The notes: generated by a model not told the origin, from the letters alone. Shown: positions 24,261-32,305, counted from the first letter of the stretch. The stretch: 34,290 nt of DNA from Candidatus Rifleibacteriota bacterium (GCA_029560455.1 JAKQKW010000402.1:1-34290), one strand, 5' to 3'. Numbers and translations are program-made.

Positions 24261-25089
24261 GACACAGCATGGCTTCAAAGCCGTTCTGTTTCTGCTCTAT
24301 CCGATAAAATCCGGCCTCGGCCGCATGCGAAAAAACAACGCGGGTATCGGCGCGACTGCTGCGTTTAAGCAGCATTTTCCGGGCGGCAATGGTATCAGCC
24401 GGAAAAAGGTCGAAAGCCTCGCGGCGGTCTGGTGGCAGATGAAACGGGGTGGGGCAGATATCGCCGGGAAAAATGACCCGCAACTCGCGGTCAATGATTC
24501 TGACTATCTGATGACCGGCTGTATGACCGCTGCTGACTTCGAGATAAACTCCTGCGGCAATTTCGAGATCACCGTTGAGAAGCTTCAGTCGCCCGCTTTC
24601 CTGCAGTGGCAGAAAATCGTGAATGCAGTAGCTGCTGCGCGAAATCTCATTCGGATTTATTGCCGCATCCCATTCTTCCCTTTGTACGAAATACATGGCA
24701 TTTTTAAAAGCCGGCACTATTTCATCACCTTCAGCTTCAGTGGCACCACCGCAGTGGTCGTAATGCAGGTGCGTGAACACCACATGTGTGATATCGCCGG
24801 GCTTGAGGCCGAAACGGGCCAGATTGTCATATAAGGCTGAAGGCGAACCAAGGCCCATTATTTCACGTTTGCGTGGCCGCATTTTGTTGCCCATACCGGT
24901 ATCGATGAGCAGGTTGATGCCTTCGCCGCGCACGAGAAGTTGATTCAGGCCGAAGCGCACCCGGTTGCGCTCGTCAGGCGGCGCAAAGGTTTCCCATTCG
25001 CTGCGCGGAATGCCGGAAAAGGCGATGCCGCCATCGACGAGCATCTGCCCTTCGTGGAGAATGTCGACGTCAAATCTTCCGGTTTTCAA
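24250..25089 (-). CDS. Metallo-beta-lactamase-fold hydrolase (lactonase-like)
   Basis: This 279-residue cytosolic protein has the metal motif HLHYDH (107-112), then His189 (SGHTAGH), Asp210 (FPGDI) and His255 (FSHAAE), the full two-zinc set. The overall layout (a long lead-in with NQLLVRGEGINLLIDTGMGNK before the motif) resembles the AHL-lactonase/AttM-like and YtnP-like branch, but the substrate is not predictable. The start is TTG 25089 with GGGAG 6 bases upstream; the next in-frame Met (residue 16) has no ribosome site. It follows the DUF3084 gene by 59 bases, the largest gap in the cluster up to that point, and no convincing terminator lies there. Confidence 0.8.
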   Translation of the reverse strand: MKTGRFDVDILHEGQMLVDGGIAFSGIPRSEWETFAPPDERNRVRFGLNQLLVRGEGINLLIDTGMGNKMRPRKREIMGLGSPSALYDNLARFGLKPGDITHVVFTHLHYDHCGGATEAEGDEIVPAFKNAMYFVQREEWDAAINPNEISRSSYCIHDFLPLQESGRLKLLNGDLEIAAGVYLEVSSGHTAGHQIVRIIDRELRVIFPGDICPTPFHLPPDRREAFDLFPADTIAARKMLLKRSSRADTRVVFSHAAEAGFYRIEQKQNGFEAMLCHEN

Positions 25090-25148
25090 TGCAAACTCCC
25101 TGATGGTTTACAGACAAGAATAATCTGCCCGGGCTTCGGGTGCAACCA

Positions 25149-26159
25149 TTATTGATCGTTGTCGGGTTTATCGTCATTTTCGCCTGGTTCTTCGAATCTG
25201 AAAGAGACGTCGAGAGGCCCGATGGCGTATGTGTCTTCGGGAACAACCGCTATGAGAACAATTTTGCGGTTCAATTCGCTGATGCGGTTGACCATGTCGT
25301 AAAAAGAAATCATCGACTCTGACGAAAGGTCGCCAAAACGCCCGGTTAGAGGGTTGGCGATCATGCCGAGATTGACGACCTCCTGATTGATTTCATCCAT
25401 GAAGTTTTTCAGGTTGAGGGCAATCTCGCCGCGTTTGGCCCGGCCATCGATTTCGATCGAGGCAATTTCCTGATTTTTTGTGAAAATCAGGTTGTTTGGC
25501 AGCACCAGAAACCTGACGTTGCCAAGCTCTTCGCCAGCGTTGATGTTTTCTGCCGCTACCGCGCCGACGACGAGATCCTGAGTCGAACTCGCAATATGAT
25601 TCGCCATCTGACCAAGCTGCTCTTTGTTTTCAGTGAAGAATTCGATCTCGTCTTTCACCTTGATGCCGCGTCGGCGGACCTTGTCGGTAAGACTTATAAT
25701 CAGGTTGGTGAGCTCTTTCATCACCTCTTCTGGCCGGCGGCCGGCAGTGATAACGCAGACTGCCAGCGGTTCGTCCTTTCTGAAAACGACGCTTTCGGTC
25801 TCCTTGATACGCACCTGCGAGGTCAGCCTGGCAACGTCGTCGCTCAGGGCTTTCTTTTCCTGTTCGAGGCGGTTGCGTGATTCGACCAGACCGCGGGTTT
25901 CGGCCTGCAGCTTGTCGATTTCCTGACGGATGGTGTCCATTGAAAAGAGCGCGGTGCGCACATCTTCAGAAAGAGCGGCCGCAACGCCCAGCGTCAGCAG
26001 AGTAATGAGAATGCCTGTTGATATGGCGACAACGAGGGCGGTGATGCGGGGGCGCAGGCCAAAAATCGTCAGTCGTTTTTTGCCGACCAGCGTTCCGAGC
26101 CAGTCACCGACATAGGCGATGATGCCGCTGATTACGACCAGAACAAAAATGTAGGTCAT
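25149..26159 (-). CDS. DUF3084 membrane protein with coiled coil
   Basis: This 336-residue protein begins with two membrane helices around the family signature GIIAYVGDWLGTLVGKKRL and TIFGLRPRITA (about 12-41), with the second helix at about 42-65. A coiled coil follows (about 70-122) and then a mixed domain that ends in an acidic tail. This is the DUF3084 family, known mainly from cyanobacteria and some anaerobes, of unknown function; its layout suggests an envelope-anchored scaffold reaching into one compartment. It overlaps lptB by 4 bases (ATGA), so it is translated with the LPS transporter ATPase. This placement makes a role in envelope assembly plausible but unproven. Confidence 0.75.
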   Translation of the reverse strand: MTYIFVLVVISGIIAYVGDWLGTLVGKKRLTIFGLRPRITALVVAISTGILITLLTLGVAAALSEDVRTALFSMDTIRQEIDKLQAETRGLVESRNRLEQEKKALSDDVARLTSQVRIKETESVVFRKDEPLAVCVITAGRRPEEVMKELTNLIISLTDKVRRRGIKVKDEIEFFTENKEQLGQMANHIASSTQDLVVGAVAAENINAGEELGNVRFLVLPNNLIFTKNQEIASIEIDGRAKRGEIALNLKNFMDEINQEVVNLGMIANPLTGRFGDLSSESMISFYDMVNRISELNRKIVLIAVVPEDTYAIGPLDVSFRFEEPGENDDKPDNDQ

Positions 26160-26959
26160 TGGCTGAACTTCTCAATCTGGTCGAGCTGGAAACGGTCTCC
26201 GAGGTAGAATTTGCGGGCTGTTTCGTCCTGGGCGACGTGCTGAGCGGTGCCAGAGACGAGAATTTTGCCGAGGCTCAGAATGTAGGCGCGGTCAACAATT
26301 GCGAGGGTTTCGCGCACATTGTGGTCGGTTATCAGCAGTCCGAGGCCCTTCTTCTGCAGTTCGAGCACGATGCTTTGAATATCCTGGACTGCGATAGGGT
26401 CGACGCCGGCAAACGGTTCGTCGAGCAGAATGAAACTGGGTTCAGCTGCCAGGGCTCTCGCAATCTCGACACGGCGGCGTTCACCACCAGAGAGGGAATA
26501 GCCAAGACTGTCTGAAATGCGACCGATATTTAGCTCTGTCAGCAGCTTGTCAAGGCGTTGTTTGCGTTCTTTGTCACTGATGTTGATACCTTCGAGTATC
26601 AGCCAGATATTCTCGCGCACTGTCAGTTTGCGAAAGACGCTGGCTTCCTGGGGCAGATAGCCGATGCCCATGCGGGCCCGCTGATACATTGCCTTATGCG
26701 TGATATCGCGGTCGTTGAAGGTGACTTTGCCGCTGTCTGGCTTTACCAGGCCGACAACCATATAGAAGGTGGTGGTTTTACCGGCACCGTTGGGGCCAAG
26801 CAGCCCGACAATTTCGCCCTTCTTTATGTTCAGTGAAACATTGTCGACGACCTTGCGGCCCTTATAGGTTTTACAGACCGAATGAACGATAATCTCATCT
26901 AGCGGCGCGTTGATCGGTATAACTGCTGGTTGAATCTGACTGGTTTCCTGGGTATTCAT
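26156..26959 (-). CDS. lptB: LPS export ABC transporter ATPase LptB
   Basis: This 267-residue cytoplasmic ATPase powers LPS extraction from the inner membrane by LptFG and handoff to LptC and LptA. It has Walker A GPNGAGKTT (55-63), Q-loop Gln104 (YLPQEASVF, typical of LptB), signature LSGGE (156-160), Walker B FILLDEP (176-182, catalytic Glu181), FAGVDPIAV, and switch His213 (TDHNVRET). The N-terminus is about 20 residues longer than E. coli LptB. It starts 2 bases after the lptA stop. LptF and LptG are not in the window. The match is very strong. Confidence 0.95.
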   Translation of the reverse strand: MNTQETSQIQPAVIPINAPLDEIIVHSVCKTYKGRKVVDNVSLNIKKGEIVGLLGPNGAGKTTTFYMVVGLVKPDSGKVTFNDRDITHKAMYQRARMGIGYLPQEASVFRKLTVRENIWLILEGINISDKERKQRLDKLLTELNIGRISDSLGYSLSGGERRRVEIARALAAEPSFILLDEPFAGVDPIAVQDIQSIVLELQKKGLGLLITDHNVRETLAIVDRAYILSLGKILVSGTAQHVAQDETARKFYLGDRFQLDQIEKFSQ

Positions 26960-26961
26960 GG

Positions 26962-28044
26962 TTAGTCTTCTTCGGCTGTGGCTTCAATGACGCCATCTTC
27001 ACCCGCAAGTTTTGTATAGTCTCCTGGCGGCATGCCGGGTGGCACAGCGGCTGAGTCATCGTCTGAATCAGTCAGTCTGCGATCTCCGGCCAGTTCATTG
27101 TCGGCAGCGACTTCTGCGGCGTCATCATCGGCAGCTCTGCCCTTCTTTTTCTTTTTCTTCTTTTTGTCTTTTTCCTTGTCTTTACCCTTGTCCTTCATGC
27201 CGCCGCTGCCGGGGTAGACGGTTGCGTGAACGTTGCCGACCGCAATGGTGCGTTCTTCGTTCGGGTAATAGATGATTTTATTGGCATAGAGTTCAGAAAC
27301 CTGCTCTGCATTGGTGCCGGCTTCCTTCGAAGTCTGAAAGGCGTGCGCATGCCCGACGATGATCATGCGATTTTCTTTGTTCAGGTAAATTGCTTTGTCG
27401 CCGGTGGCGCGCAGGGTTTCGGTGACGATTTCGACGTTGTTGCGGGCGATTGCCTTGTCTTCATCAGAGAAAAGTTCAAGTGTCTCACAGATGAGATCGG
27501 AGACGGGTTCTTTTTCGTTTTCGGCGGCCTCTTCTTCGGTTTCGCCCTCGCGGTAGGCGACTTCGATAACCCGCACATTACCCTTGGCGATAAAGCGTTT
27601 TTCTTTCTGAAAAGCTTCAACTTCGTTGCAGGTAAGAATTACCCGCGTCTTTTTCGTTTTCTGCTCGCTGTTCGGGTCCTGGTTGGCGCGATCGACGATA
27701 CGCACCAGTTTCGGGTTGCCGCGGGCAAGAATGCGGTCTTCTTTGACATAAGCTTCAAGATAGTCAGAGGAAAGAACTGAACCCGGCTGCTCGACCTTGA
27801 CGTTGTCGATCGCCTTGACGATTTCGAGGTCGCGATCGTAGATGCCGCGGTCTGCCGTCAGGGTCGAATCTTTTTGCTCGGCTTTCAGCCCGCCGCGGGC
27901 GACGTAGATATTGTTGTGAAAAGTCATCAGCTTGCTGGTGATGACCATGTCGCCGGCCTTTACCGTGGTTATGGCCGAAACTGTCGTTGCCAGAAGGCAG
28001 AAAAACAGACCGGTTGCCAGTTTTTTTAAGCGGTTGAAATTCAT
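26962..28044 (-). CDS. lptA: LptA/OstA-like periplasmic LPS transport protein with charged tail
   Basis: This 360-residue protein has a signal peptide (1-24, ending VSA). It contains repeated beta-strand pairs of the OstA/LptA type, with LTADRGIYDRDLEIVKAIDNVKVEQ (split at about 62-86), YLEAYVKEDRILARGNPKLV and similar turns recurring to about residue 275. Such proteins stack into the bridge carrying LPS across the periplasm. It is about twice the usual 180 residues because of more repeats and a tail (about 283-360) that begins with a Lys/Asp block including a run of eight lysines and ends acidic; the tail is likely disordered. It shares ATGA with lptC and sits between lptC and lptB, which fixes its role. 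Confidence 0.8.
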   Translation of the reverse strand: MNFNRLKKLATGLFFCLLATTVSAITTVKAGDMVITSKLMTFHNNIYVARGGLKAEQKDSTLTADRGIYDRDLEIVKAIDNVKVEQPGSVLSSDYLEAYVKEDRILARGNPKLVRIVDRANQDPNSEQKTKKTRVILTCNEVEAFQKEKRFIAKGNVRVIEVAYREGETEEEAAENEKEPVSDLICETLELFSDEDKAIARNNVEIVTETLRATGDKAIYLNKENRMIIVGHAHAFQTSKEAGTNAEQVSELYANKIIYYPNEERTIAVGNVHATVYPGSGGMKDKGKDKEKDKKKKKKKKGRAADDDAAEVAADNELAGDRRLTDSDDDSAAVPPGMPPGDYTKLAGEDGVIEATAEED

Positions 28045-28811
28045 TGTTGCTTGTTCCCAGTTTGATTAGTGATTGTCTCGGTTGAAATGCTCTCTGATGC
28101 CGCTGCGGCAGCGGTGGCAATGTCTGCGGCGTCTGAAACTGCTGAAACGGCCGAAACGGCCGATGCAGTGTTGAGGTTGCGAATCGGCAGGAGAAGATTC
28201 TCGATTGGTGGCGCTGCAGGAATTCCTTTAACCATACTGCTCTCCGAGGCGTTTGCGGTCTGTGACGCGTTCTTATTCCAGATTCTGATAACTACCTGTT
28301 GATTGATGGTTGCTTCTTTTGTCTGGGTATTATAACTCATTCCGAGGCCGGTGATAACTGCGTCGTCTTTCCAGATGGTTACCGGTTTCTGACTGTGCAG
28401 TTCTTTGCGGTTCAGATAATAGCGCATCTCTTCGGTTCTGATTCTTTCGCGTTCTGTGTTCCAGGCACGCACGTCGCCCCAGAACTTCGCTTCGAACGGA
28501 TTTTTCAGACCTTTTTCGGCCAGCAGCCAGCCAGACCAGGTTGCGACATTCTGCTTGTAGAAAATGGTGCGGATATTGGTTGCATCCATGTTGTTCTGGT
28601 TGTCGTCCATTTCGCAGAGGTCGGCAAACATGCGGGCATGCTCGAAACCACCTTCGACCTGACTGAAGTTAACGTCTTTAAGCATCATGCGGTGCTTGAC
28701 ATAGGCGGCTTTGACGCCCTCTTCTATTTTGTCGTCCCAGAGGATGATGGCAATGAAGCCGGCCAGCAGCAGACCCCAGAACCAGAAACTCATCAGTATG
28801 TTTTTGCCCAT
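28041..28811 (-). CDS. lptC: LptC-like inner-membrane LPS transport protein
   Basis: This 256-residue protein has one N-terminal membrane helix (about 7-24) followed by a periplasmic beta-jellyroll-type domain. Strand patterns such as NMDATNIRTIFYKQN, FWGDVRAWNTERERIRTEEM and ITGLGMSYNTQTKEA match LptC/YrbK. The frame is open much further upstream, inside the acyltransferase gene, but ATG 28811 gives the membrane anchor at the start and falls 5 bases after the acyltransferase stop. The last ~50 residues are Ala/Ser/Thr-rich, with SAVSAVSAVS and an alanine run; the underlying DNA has tandem copies of CGAAACGGC (near 28145-28163). This tail is extra to the family and probably disordered. Confidence 0.75.
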   Translation of the reverse strand: MGKNILMSFWFWGLLLAGFIAIILWDDKIEEGVKAAYVKHRMMLKDVNFSQVEGGFEHARMFADLCEMDDNQNNMDATNIRTIFYKQNVATWSGWLLAEKGLKNPFEAKFWGDVRAWNTERERIRTEEMRYYLNRKELHSQKPVTIWKDDAVITGLGMSYNTQTKEATINQQVVIRIWNKNASQTANASESSMVKGIPAAPPIENLLLPIRNLNTASAVSAVSAVSDAADIATAAAAASESISTETITNQTGNKQQ

Positions 28812-28816
28812 AAGCT

Positions 28817-29698
28817 TCAGTCTGTCCTTCCGATGGCGGCGTGTTCGTAGCGTTCGTGAAACCAGCACCAGTGATCTGGCCGGCGCCTGAAAGCTTCTTC
28901 GTAGCGCCTGACGTATTTCTGCACGCGCTGTCGCATGCTTTCGCCTTTTTCCCAGGTGATCGGGGCTTCGAAACGCAACAGCAGGCTGCCGTCGCGCTGC
29001 CGTTCGGTGAACGACGGAATCAGCGGCGCACCACTGCGCACCGAGAGAATGACCGGGGAGCTGTAGAAAGAGGCATTGCGCCCGAAAAATTCGACCTGAT
29101 AGCCCCATTCACGGGCATTGAGGTCAGAGAGCATACCGACCGTCTTGCCCTGGTGCAGCAGTTTCAGCGATTCGGTGATGCTTTTTTCCATGATTACCTT
29201 GACGCCGCGCCGCTCTCTGAAGCTGTTCATGAATTCGGTCATCTGGTTGACCGCCTGCGGCCTTGCGAGCACATGCAGCGGCAGGCCCATTTTGCGCAGC
29301 TCGTAGCCCATGACTTCCCAGTTGCCGAAGTGGGCTGAGAGAATGATGATGCCTTTGCCTTTTCTGGTGGCTTCTTCAAGGTGTTTGCGCCCGACGACTT
29401 TGATGAAGCCGGGGTTGTGTGCGACGAGTTTTTCGTAAAAGAATACTTCAAGAATTGTCTGGGCCTGGTTTTCGATCATACGGCGCAGAATTTCGTCTTT
29501 GGATTCGGCAAATTCGGTTGGCAGCAGCTCTTCGGCCCGGCGAAGCTGATGTGCAAATACCAGCGGGAAAACCTTCATCAGCAGGCGCCGCAGTTTTGGC
29601 ACAGCCGTGGCCGGCAGGCGGGTCATCATTTTGACCAGCGTGCTCAGCAGGTGATAGCGCACCGTGCGCTTCAGAGTTTTCAGTTGATCGCGCAGCAT
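28817..29698 (-). CDS. LpxL/HtrB-type lipid A late acyltransferase
   Basis: This 293-residue protein transfers a secondary acyl chain onto lipid A at the inner membrane. The catalytic HX4E motif is HFGNWE (123-128), preceded by GIIILSA. Later family features include LARPQ (near 143), RRGVKVI, LSDLNAREWG (in place of the usual D-Q) and FFGRNASFYSSP, which line the substrate groove. Whether it adds laurate, myristate or another chain cannot be told, so no lpxL or lpxM symbol is given. It shares one base with the kdsC stop (TGATG) and is followed by lptC. Confidence 0.85.
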   Translation of the reverse strand: MLRDQLKTLKRTVRYHLLSTLVKMMTRLPATAVPKLRRLLMKVFPLVFAHQLRRAEELLPTEFAESKDEILRRMIENQAQTILEVFFYEKLVAHNPGFIKVVGRKHLEEATRKGKGIIILSAHFGNWEVMGYELRKMGLPLHVLARPQAVNQMTEFMNSFRERRGVKVIMEKSITESLKLLHQGKTVGMLSDLNAREWGYQVEFFGRNASFYSSPVILSVRSGAPLIPSFTERQRDGSLLLRFEAPITWEKGESMRQRVQKYVRRYEEAFRRRPDHWCWFHERYEHAAIGRTD

Positions 29699-30246
29699 CA
29701 GGATTCGATGTATTTTCTGATCAGGTCTTCCATCATGCCCTTGTGGCCGAGAATGATGTCGACGACTTCGCGAATGACCCCGTGGCCGCCGTCGGCATCG
29801 AGAATGTAATCGGTGTAAGGTCGGATCGACGGGTGATGGTTGGCCGGTGCGAAGAACAGGCCGACGCGGGTGCCGACCGGCAGGTCGTTGATGTCGTCAC
29901 CGATATAGGCGACTTCTTCGGGTTTGAGATTGCGGCGTTCGAGAATTTCGGCGAGCACTTTGCCTTTCAGGGCAATGCCCTGATGCAGTTCTTCGAATTT
30001 AAGTTCTGAGGCACGCTTTTCGAGGGCTTCAGAGCTGCGGCCGGTAATGCTGCCAGCCATCAGACCGGCGTCGTGCCAGAGCTTGATTCCGAGACCGTCG
30101 ACGGTTGAGAAGAATTTCATTTCGGAGCCGTTGCTGCCAAGCACGATGCGGCCGTCGGTAAGAACGCCGTCGCAGTCGAAAAGCAGCATTTTTATCTTTT
30201 TACAGGCTTCTTTGAACGCCTGTGGCGACTTCAGGGAAGTGGTCAT
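29698..30246 (-). CDS. kdsC: 3-deoxy-manno-octulosonate (KDO) 8-phosphate phosphatase (HAD IIIA)
   Basis: This 182-residue enzyme removes phosphate from KDO-8-phosphate, giving the KDO used in the LPS inner core. The HAD nucleophile motif is FDCDGVLTDG (23-32, Asp24 and Asp26); later come ITGRSSEAL, the Lys in KGKVL, and GDDINDLP, with the HGVIREV ending typical of KdsC. The frame is open to 30327, but ATG 30246 has AAAGGG 7 bases upstream and removes a long Arg-rich extension not seen in the family. It is the first gene of the long minus-strand cluster of LPS and envelope genes. Confidence 0.9.
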   Translation of the reverse strand: MTTSLKSPQAFKEACKKIKMLLFDCDGVLTDGRIVLGSNGSEMKFFSTVDGLGIKLWHDAGLMAGSITGRSSEALEKRASELKFEELHQGIALKGKVLAEILERRNLKPEEVAYIGDDINDLPVGTRVGLFFAPANHHPSIRPYTDYILDADGGHGVIREVVDIILGHKGMMEDLIRKYIES

Positions 30247-30298
30247 GCAGTTGCCCTTTCTGCGGCGCCGGGGTTGCCGGCTGGCCATGAGTGCCGAT

Positions 30299-30327
30299 AA
30301 AATACCATACAATCCCCCCCGACGCAA
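30299..30327 (-). promoter_or_regulatory. Candidate promoter of the kdsC-lpt cluster
   Basis: On the minus strand TTGCGT (30327-30322) and TATTTT (30304-30299) are 17 bases apart. The predicted start near 30292 gives a 46-base leader to kdsC ATG 30246. The spacer contains a run of seven Gs, which is unusual and may affect strength. Confidence 0.4.
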
Positions 30328-30383
30328 ATTGCGCTGACCGTGACATTATTTTAGCCACACTGGTAAATTTGTCTGCGATTGTA

Positions 30384-30412
30384 TTGCAAATGTCACTACA
30401 GTTAAATATAAT
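30384..30412 (+). promoter_or_regulatory. Sigma-70-type promoter of the toxin-antitoxin pair
   Basis: TTGCAA (30384-30389) and a perfect TATAAT (30407-30412) have a 17-base spacer. The expected start near 30419 is the first base of the AGGAG ribosome site, so the leader is very short. This also excludes the upstream ATG at 30415 as the antitoxin start. Loosely palindromic bases around 30376-30389 may bind the antitoxin, but no clean repeat is visible. Confidence 0.7.
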
Positions 30413-30432
30413 TAATGCAGGAGAATAAAAAT

Positions 30433-30696
30433 ATGGGCAAGACTGCAACAATTCAAACCCGGGTTGAGCCCGGCATTAAAAGTGAAGTGGAAAAAGTTTT
30501 GAAAACTCTGGGGCTTACGACCAGTGAAGCGATCGGGATTTTTTTCAGGCGGATCATCATGGAGCAGGGGCTGCCTTTTCCGGTGAAGATTACTAACCCT
30601 GAAACCATCAAGGCGATTGAAGAAGCCATCGAGGGAAAGAATCTGAGCAGGGTTTACAGCCGGCCCGAAGACATGTTCGAGGATCTGGATGCTTAA
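30433..30696 (+). CDS. RelB/DinJ-family antitoxin
   Basis: This is an 87-residue protein. The N-terminus (TATIQTRVEPGIKSEVEKVLKTL in overlapping parts) is the ribbon-helix-helix DNA-binding fold typical of DinJ, with LGLTTSEAIGIFFRRI as the second helix; the C-terminal half (after ITNPETIKAIEEA) should wrap the toxin. It should repress its own promoter together with the toxin. The start ATG 30433 has AGGAG 9 bases upstream; the longer frame from 30415 would begin before the predicted transcript start. It overlaps the toxin gene by 8 bases, the usual antitoxin-first order. Confidence 0.85.
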   Translation: MGKTATIQTRVEPGIKSEVEKVLKTLGLTTSEAIGIFFRRIIMEQGLPFPVKITNPETIKAIEEAIEGKNLSRVYSRPEDMFEDLDA

Positions 30697-30955
30697 AAGC
30701 CAGTTTGGCAGCAAGTTTAAAAAGGATTACAAAAAAGCCGGAAAGCAGGGGCGTGACATCGATGTTCTCAAGGATGTCGTGGGCAGACTGCTGCGGCAGG
30801 AAAAACTCGAAAGTAAATTTAAAGATCATGAATTAACCGGGAACTGGAAAGGCGTCAGGGAATGTCATCTGGCCCCGGACTGGCTTTTGTTATATCGGAT
30901 CGATGGTGATACGATTGTTTTCATCAGAACCGGTTCACATTCTGAGATTTTGTAG
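30689..30955 (+). CDS. YafQ/RelE-family mRNA-cleaving toxin
   Basis: This 88-residue protein is a YafQ-type ribosome-dependent endoribonuclease that stops translation unless bound by its antitoxin. The expected catalytic set is present: His47 (KDHELTG), His60 and Asp64-Trp65 (ECHLAPDW) and His84 (GSHSE), equivalent to E. coli YafQ His50, His63, Asp67 and His87 at a constant offset of 3. Length is normal and the protein looks intact. It starts inside the antitoxin end and is followed by a strong terminator. Confidence 0.9.
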   Translation: MLKSQFGSKFKKDYKKAGKQGRDIDVLKDVVGRLLRQEKLESKFKDHELTGNWKGVRECHLAPDWLLLYRIDGDTIVFIRTGSHSEIL

Positions 30956-30999
30956 GTGACGCCTGCCTTGACGCTGGTTATTGCAGACTTTGTGGTATG

Positions 31000-31044
31000 A
31001 AAAACGGGGCTGCTACACCTGGTGTGTGAAGCAGCCCCGTTTTT
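31000..31044. terminator. Bidirectional terminator between the toxin gene and the outer-membrane gene
   Basis: A 15-base stem (31000-31014 with 31030-31044) around GGGGC/GCCCC has A4-5 on its left and T5 on its right and a 15-base loop. It serves the toxin-antitoxin transcript (plus) and the barrel-protein transcript (minus), which converge here. Confidence 0.85.
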
Positions 31045-31061
31045 ATTGAGCTTTTTAGAGG

Positions 31062-32129
31062 TCAGAAGGCGATGGTGCCGCCGAAGACGAAGTTGTTGTT
31101 GCGTTTGTGGGCGATGGCGCCCGGCAGGTTTTCGTAATCGCCGTCAGAGATATAAGACGCGTTCAGATACAGGGCGTTCTGGTAGTTGAACCTGAAACCG
31201 AGACTGAAGCGGTCGCCGTTGAAGTCGTAGACGAAGCGCAGGTGATCGTTGACCGGTACAAGGCCGCCGATCATGAAGAAGAACGGGTCGGCTTCGCCGG
31301 TGGCGCGGCTGTAATCGTAGCTGTAGCCGCCGAAACGGGCTCTTTTGAACTTGTCGAAGCCGGTATTGACGTTGTGGTAGCGGAACTTGTATTCAGACTG
31401 ACCGAAGTTGCCGCCGACGCCGACCCAGGCGACCGGTACACCGGCCGATACCCAGGCTGAATGGTAACCGCCACTGGTGTTCATACTGCCACCGAGGGTG
31501 ACGTTGCCGGGCACCTGATACTTGAAGTTGAAGAACAGAGGTTCTTCAATATCGTAGCGGTCCTGATTGGCGAAGGTTTTGTCAAACCCGACTTCGAGAC
31601 CGTTCTCGACACCCCAGGCGGCGCTGACGGTCGAATCGAAAAAATCCTGATCGTCGTGTTTGACATCCTGAATGTTGAGCAGGTCGAAGGTCTGAATGTG
31701 TACACCGACCGCCGCTTTGCCCGGTTCGAGCACGCCGGGTGACGGAACCAGTGTGGCGCCGGTGCCGCCATTCAGTGACAGACCCTGCCTTGGCGTCAGG
31801 CGTTCGGTGAGAAGCGGGCGCAGTTCGCCCGGAATTCTCGTGTCGGCAGGCAGCAGATAGCGCTCACCGTCTTTCTGGGCATTGTTCCCGAGAGTGACCA
31901 TCTGACCCTGGTTGCTTTGAACATAGTAAGCATCGGCATTCAGGCTGCGATAATTCTGAGATGGATCGGCGGGAAGCATCTCGGTAAAAGTCTGAGCTGG
32001 TGCGGGAGCCTTTCTTCGATCGCCTGAAAGAAACCCCTGAAACTGCTTGAGGTCAAGGGCAAAGCCGCTGCTGGCAACAGATAGCAGAATGGCCGTGGCA
32101 GTTGAAATAAATTTTTTGCGACTTTTCAT
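31062..32129 (-). CDS. Outer-membrane beta-barrel protein (YjbH-like), function unknown
   Basis: This 355-residue protein has a clear signal peptide (1-24, ending GFA). After a Pro/Gln-rich segment (to about 110), residues about 125-355 alternate hydrophobic and polar residues in strand-length blocks rich in Tyr, Phe and Gly, such as GLEVGFDKTF, FFNFKYQVPGNVTLGG and FSLGFRFNYQNALYL, and the chain ends in IAF, the C-terminal aromatic signal of outer-membrane barrels. Roughly 12 strands fit. The pattern resembles YjbH/DUF940-like barrels, but this is a loose match. It stands alone, ended by the bidirectional terminator, and shares its upstream region divergently with the hutP-like operon. Confidence 0.7.
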   Translation of the reverse strand: MKSRKKFISTATAILLSVASSGFALDLKQFQGFLSGDRRKAPAPAQTFTEMLPADPSQNYRSLNADAYYVQSNQGQMVTLGNNAQKDGERYLLPADTRIPGELRPLLTERLTPRQGLSLNGGTGATLVPSPGVLEPGKAAVGVHIQTFDLLNIQDVKHDDQDFFDSTVSAAWGVENGLEVGFDKTFANQDRYDIEEPLFFNFKYQVPGNVTLGGSMNTSGGYHSAWVSAGVPVAWVGVGGNFGQSEYKFRYHNVNTGFDKFKRARFGGYSYDYSRATGEADPFFFMIGGLVPVNDHLRFVYDFNGDRFSLGFRFNYQNALYLNASYISDGDYENLPGAIAHKRNNNFVFGGTIAF

Positions 32130-32201
32130 GCTGCCACTATCGACAGTGATAAAGCTTTTTTAAACGAATTTTTCATTACTCACAAAATTTTTCTTTAAAT
32201 T

Positions 32202-32219
32202 TTGCGATAAATTTCACAA
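32202..32219. promoter_or_regulatory. Rex/CRP-like palindrome upstream of the barrel-protein gene
   Basis: Read on the minus strand the 18 bases are TTGTGAAATTTATCGCAA, one mismatch from TGTGA-N6-TCACA in the CRP-type core and close to the Rex consensus. It is 73 bases upstream of the barrel-protein start and about 87 bases upstream of the hutP-operon -35 box, so it could act on either. Confidence 0.35.
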
Positions 32220-32305
32220 ACTTCTCTGGAGAGGCTGCTGTGATGAATTTTCAACATTGTAAAAACTGATTGGCAGTTCGGACGTTTGCATAAGCGACAC
32301 TTTTC

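Noticed and set aside
27226..27780. 184-codon plus-strand frame opposite lptA
   Set aside because: It is the antisense shadow of the OstA repeats; its Phe/Val-rich product mirrors the Lys/Glu-rich lptA codons.
28812..29108. Extended 355-codon start of lptC
   Set aside because: The extra 99 residues lie entirely within the acyltransferase gene in another frame and would put the membrane anchor mid-protein.
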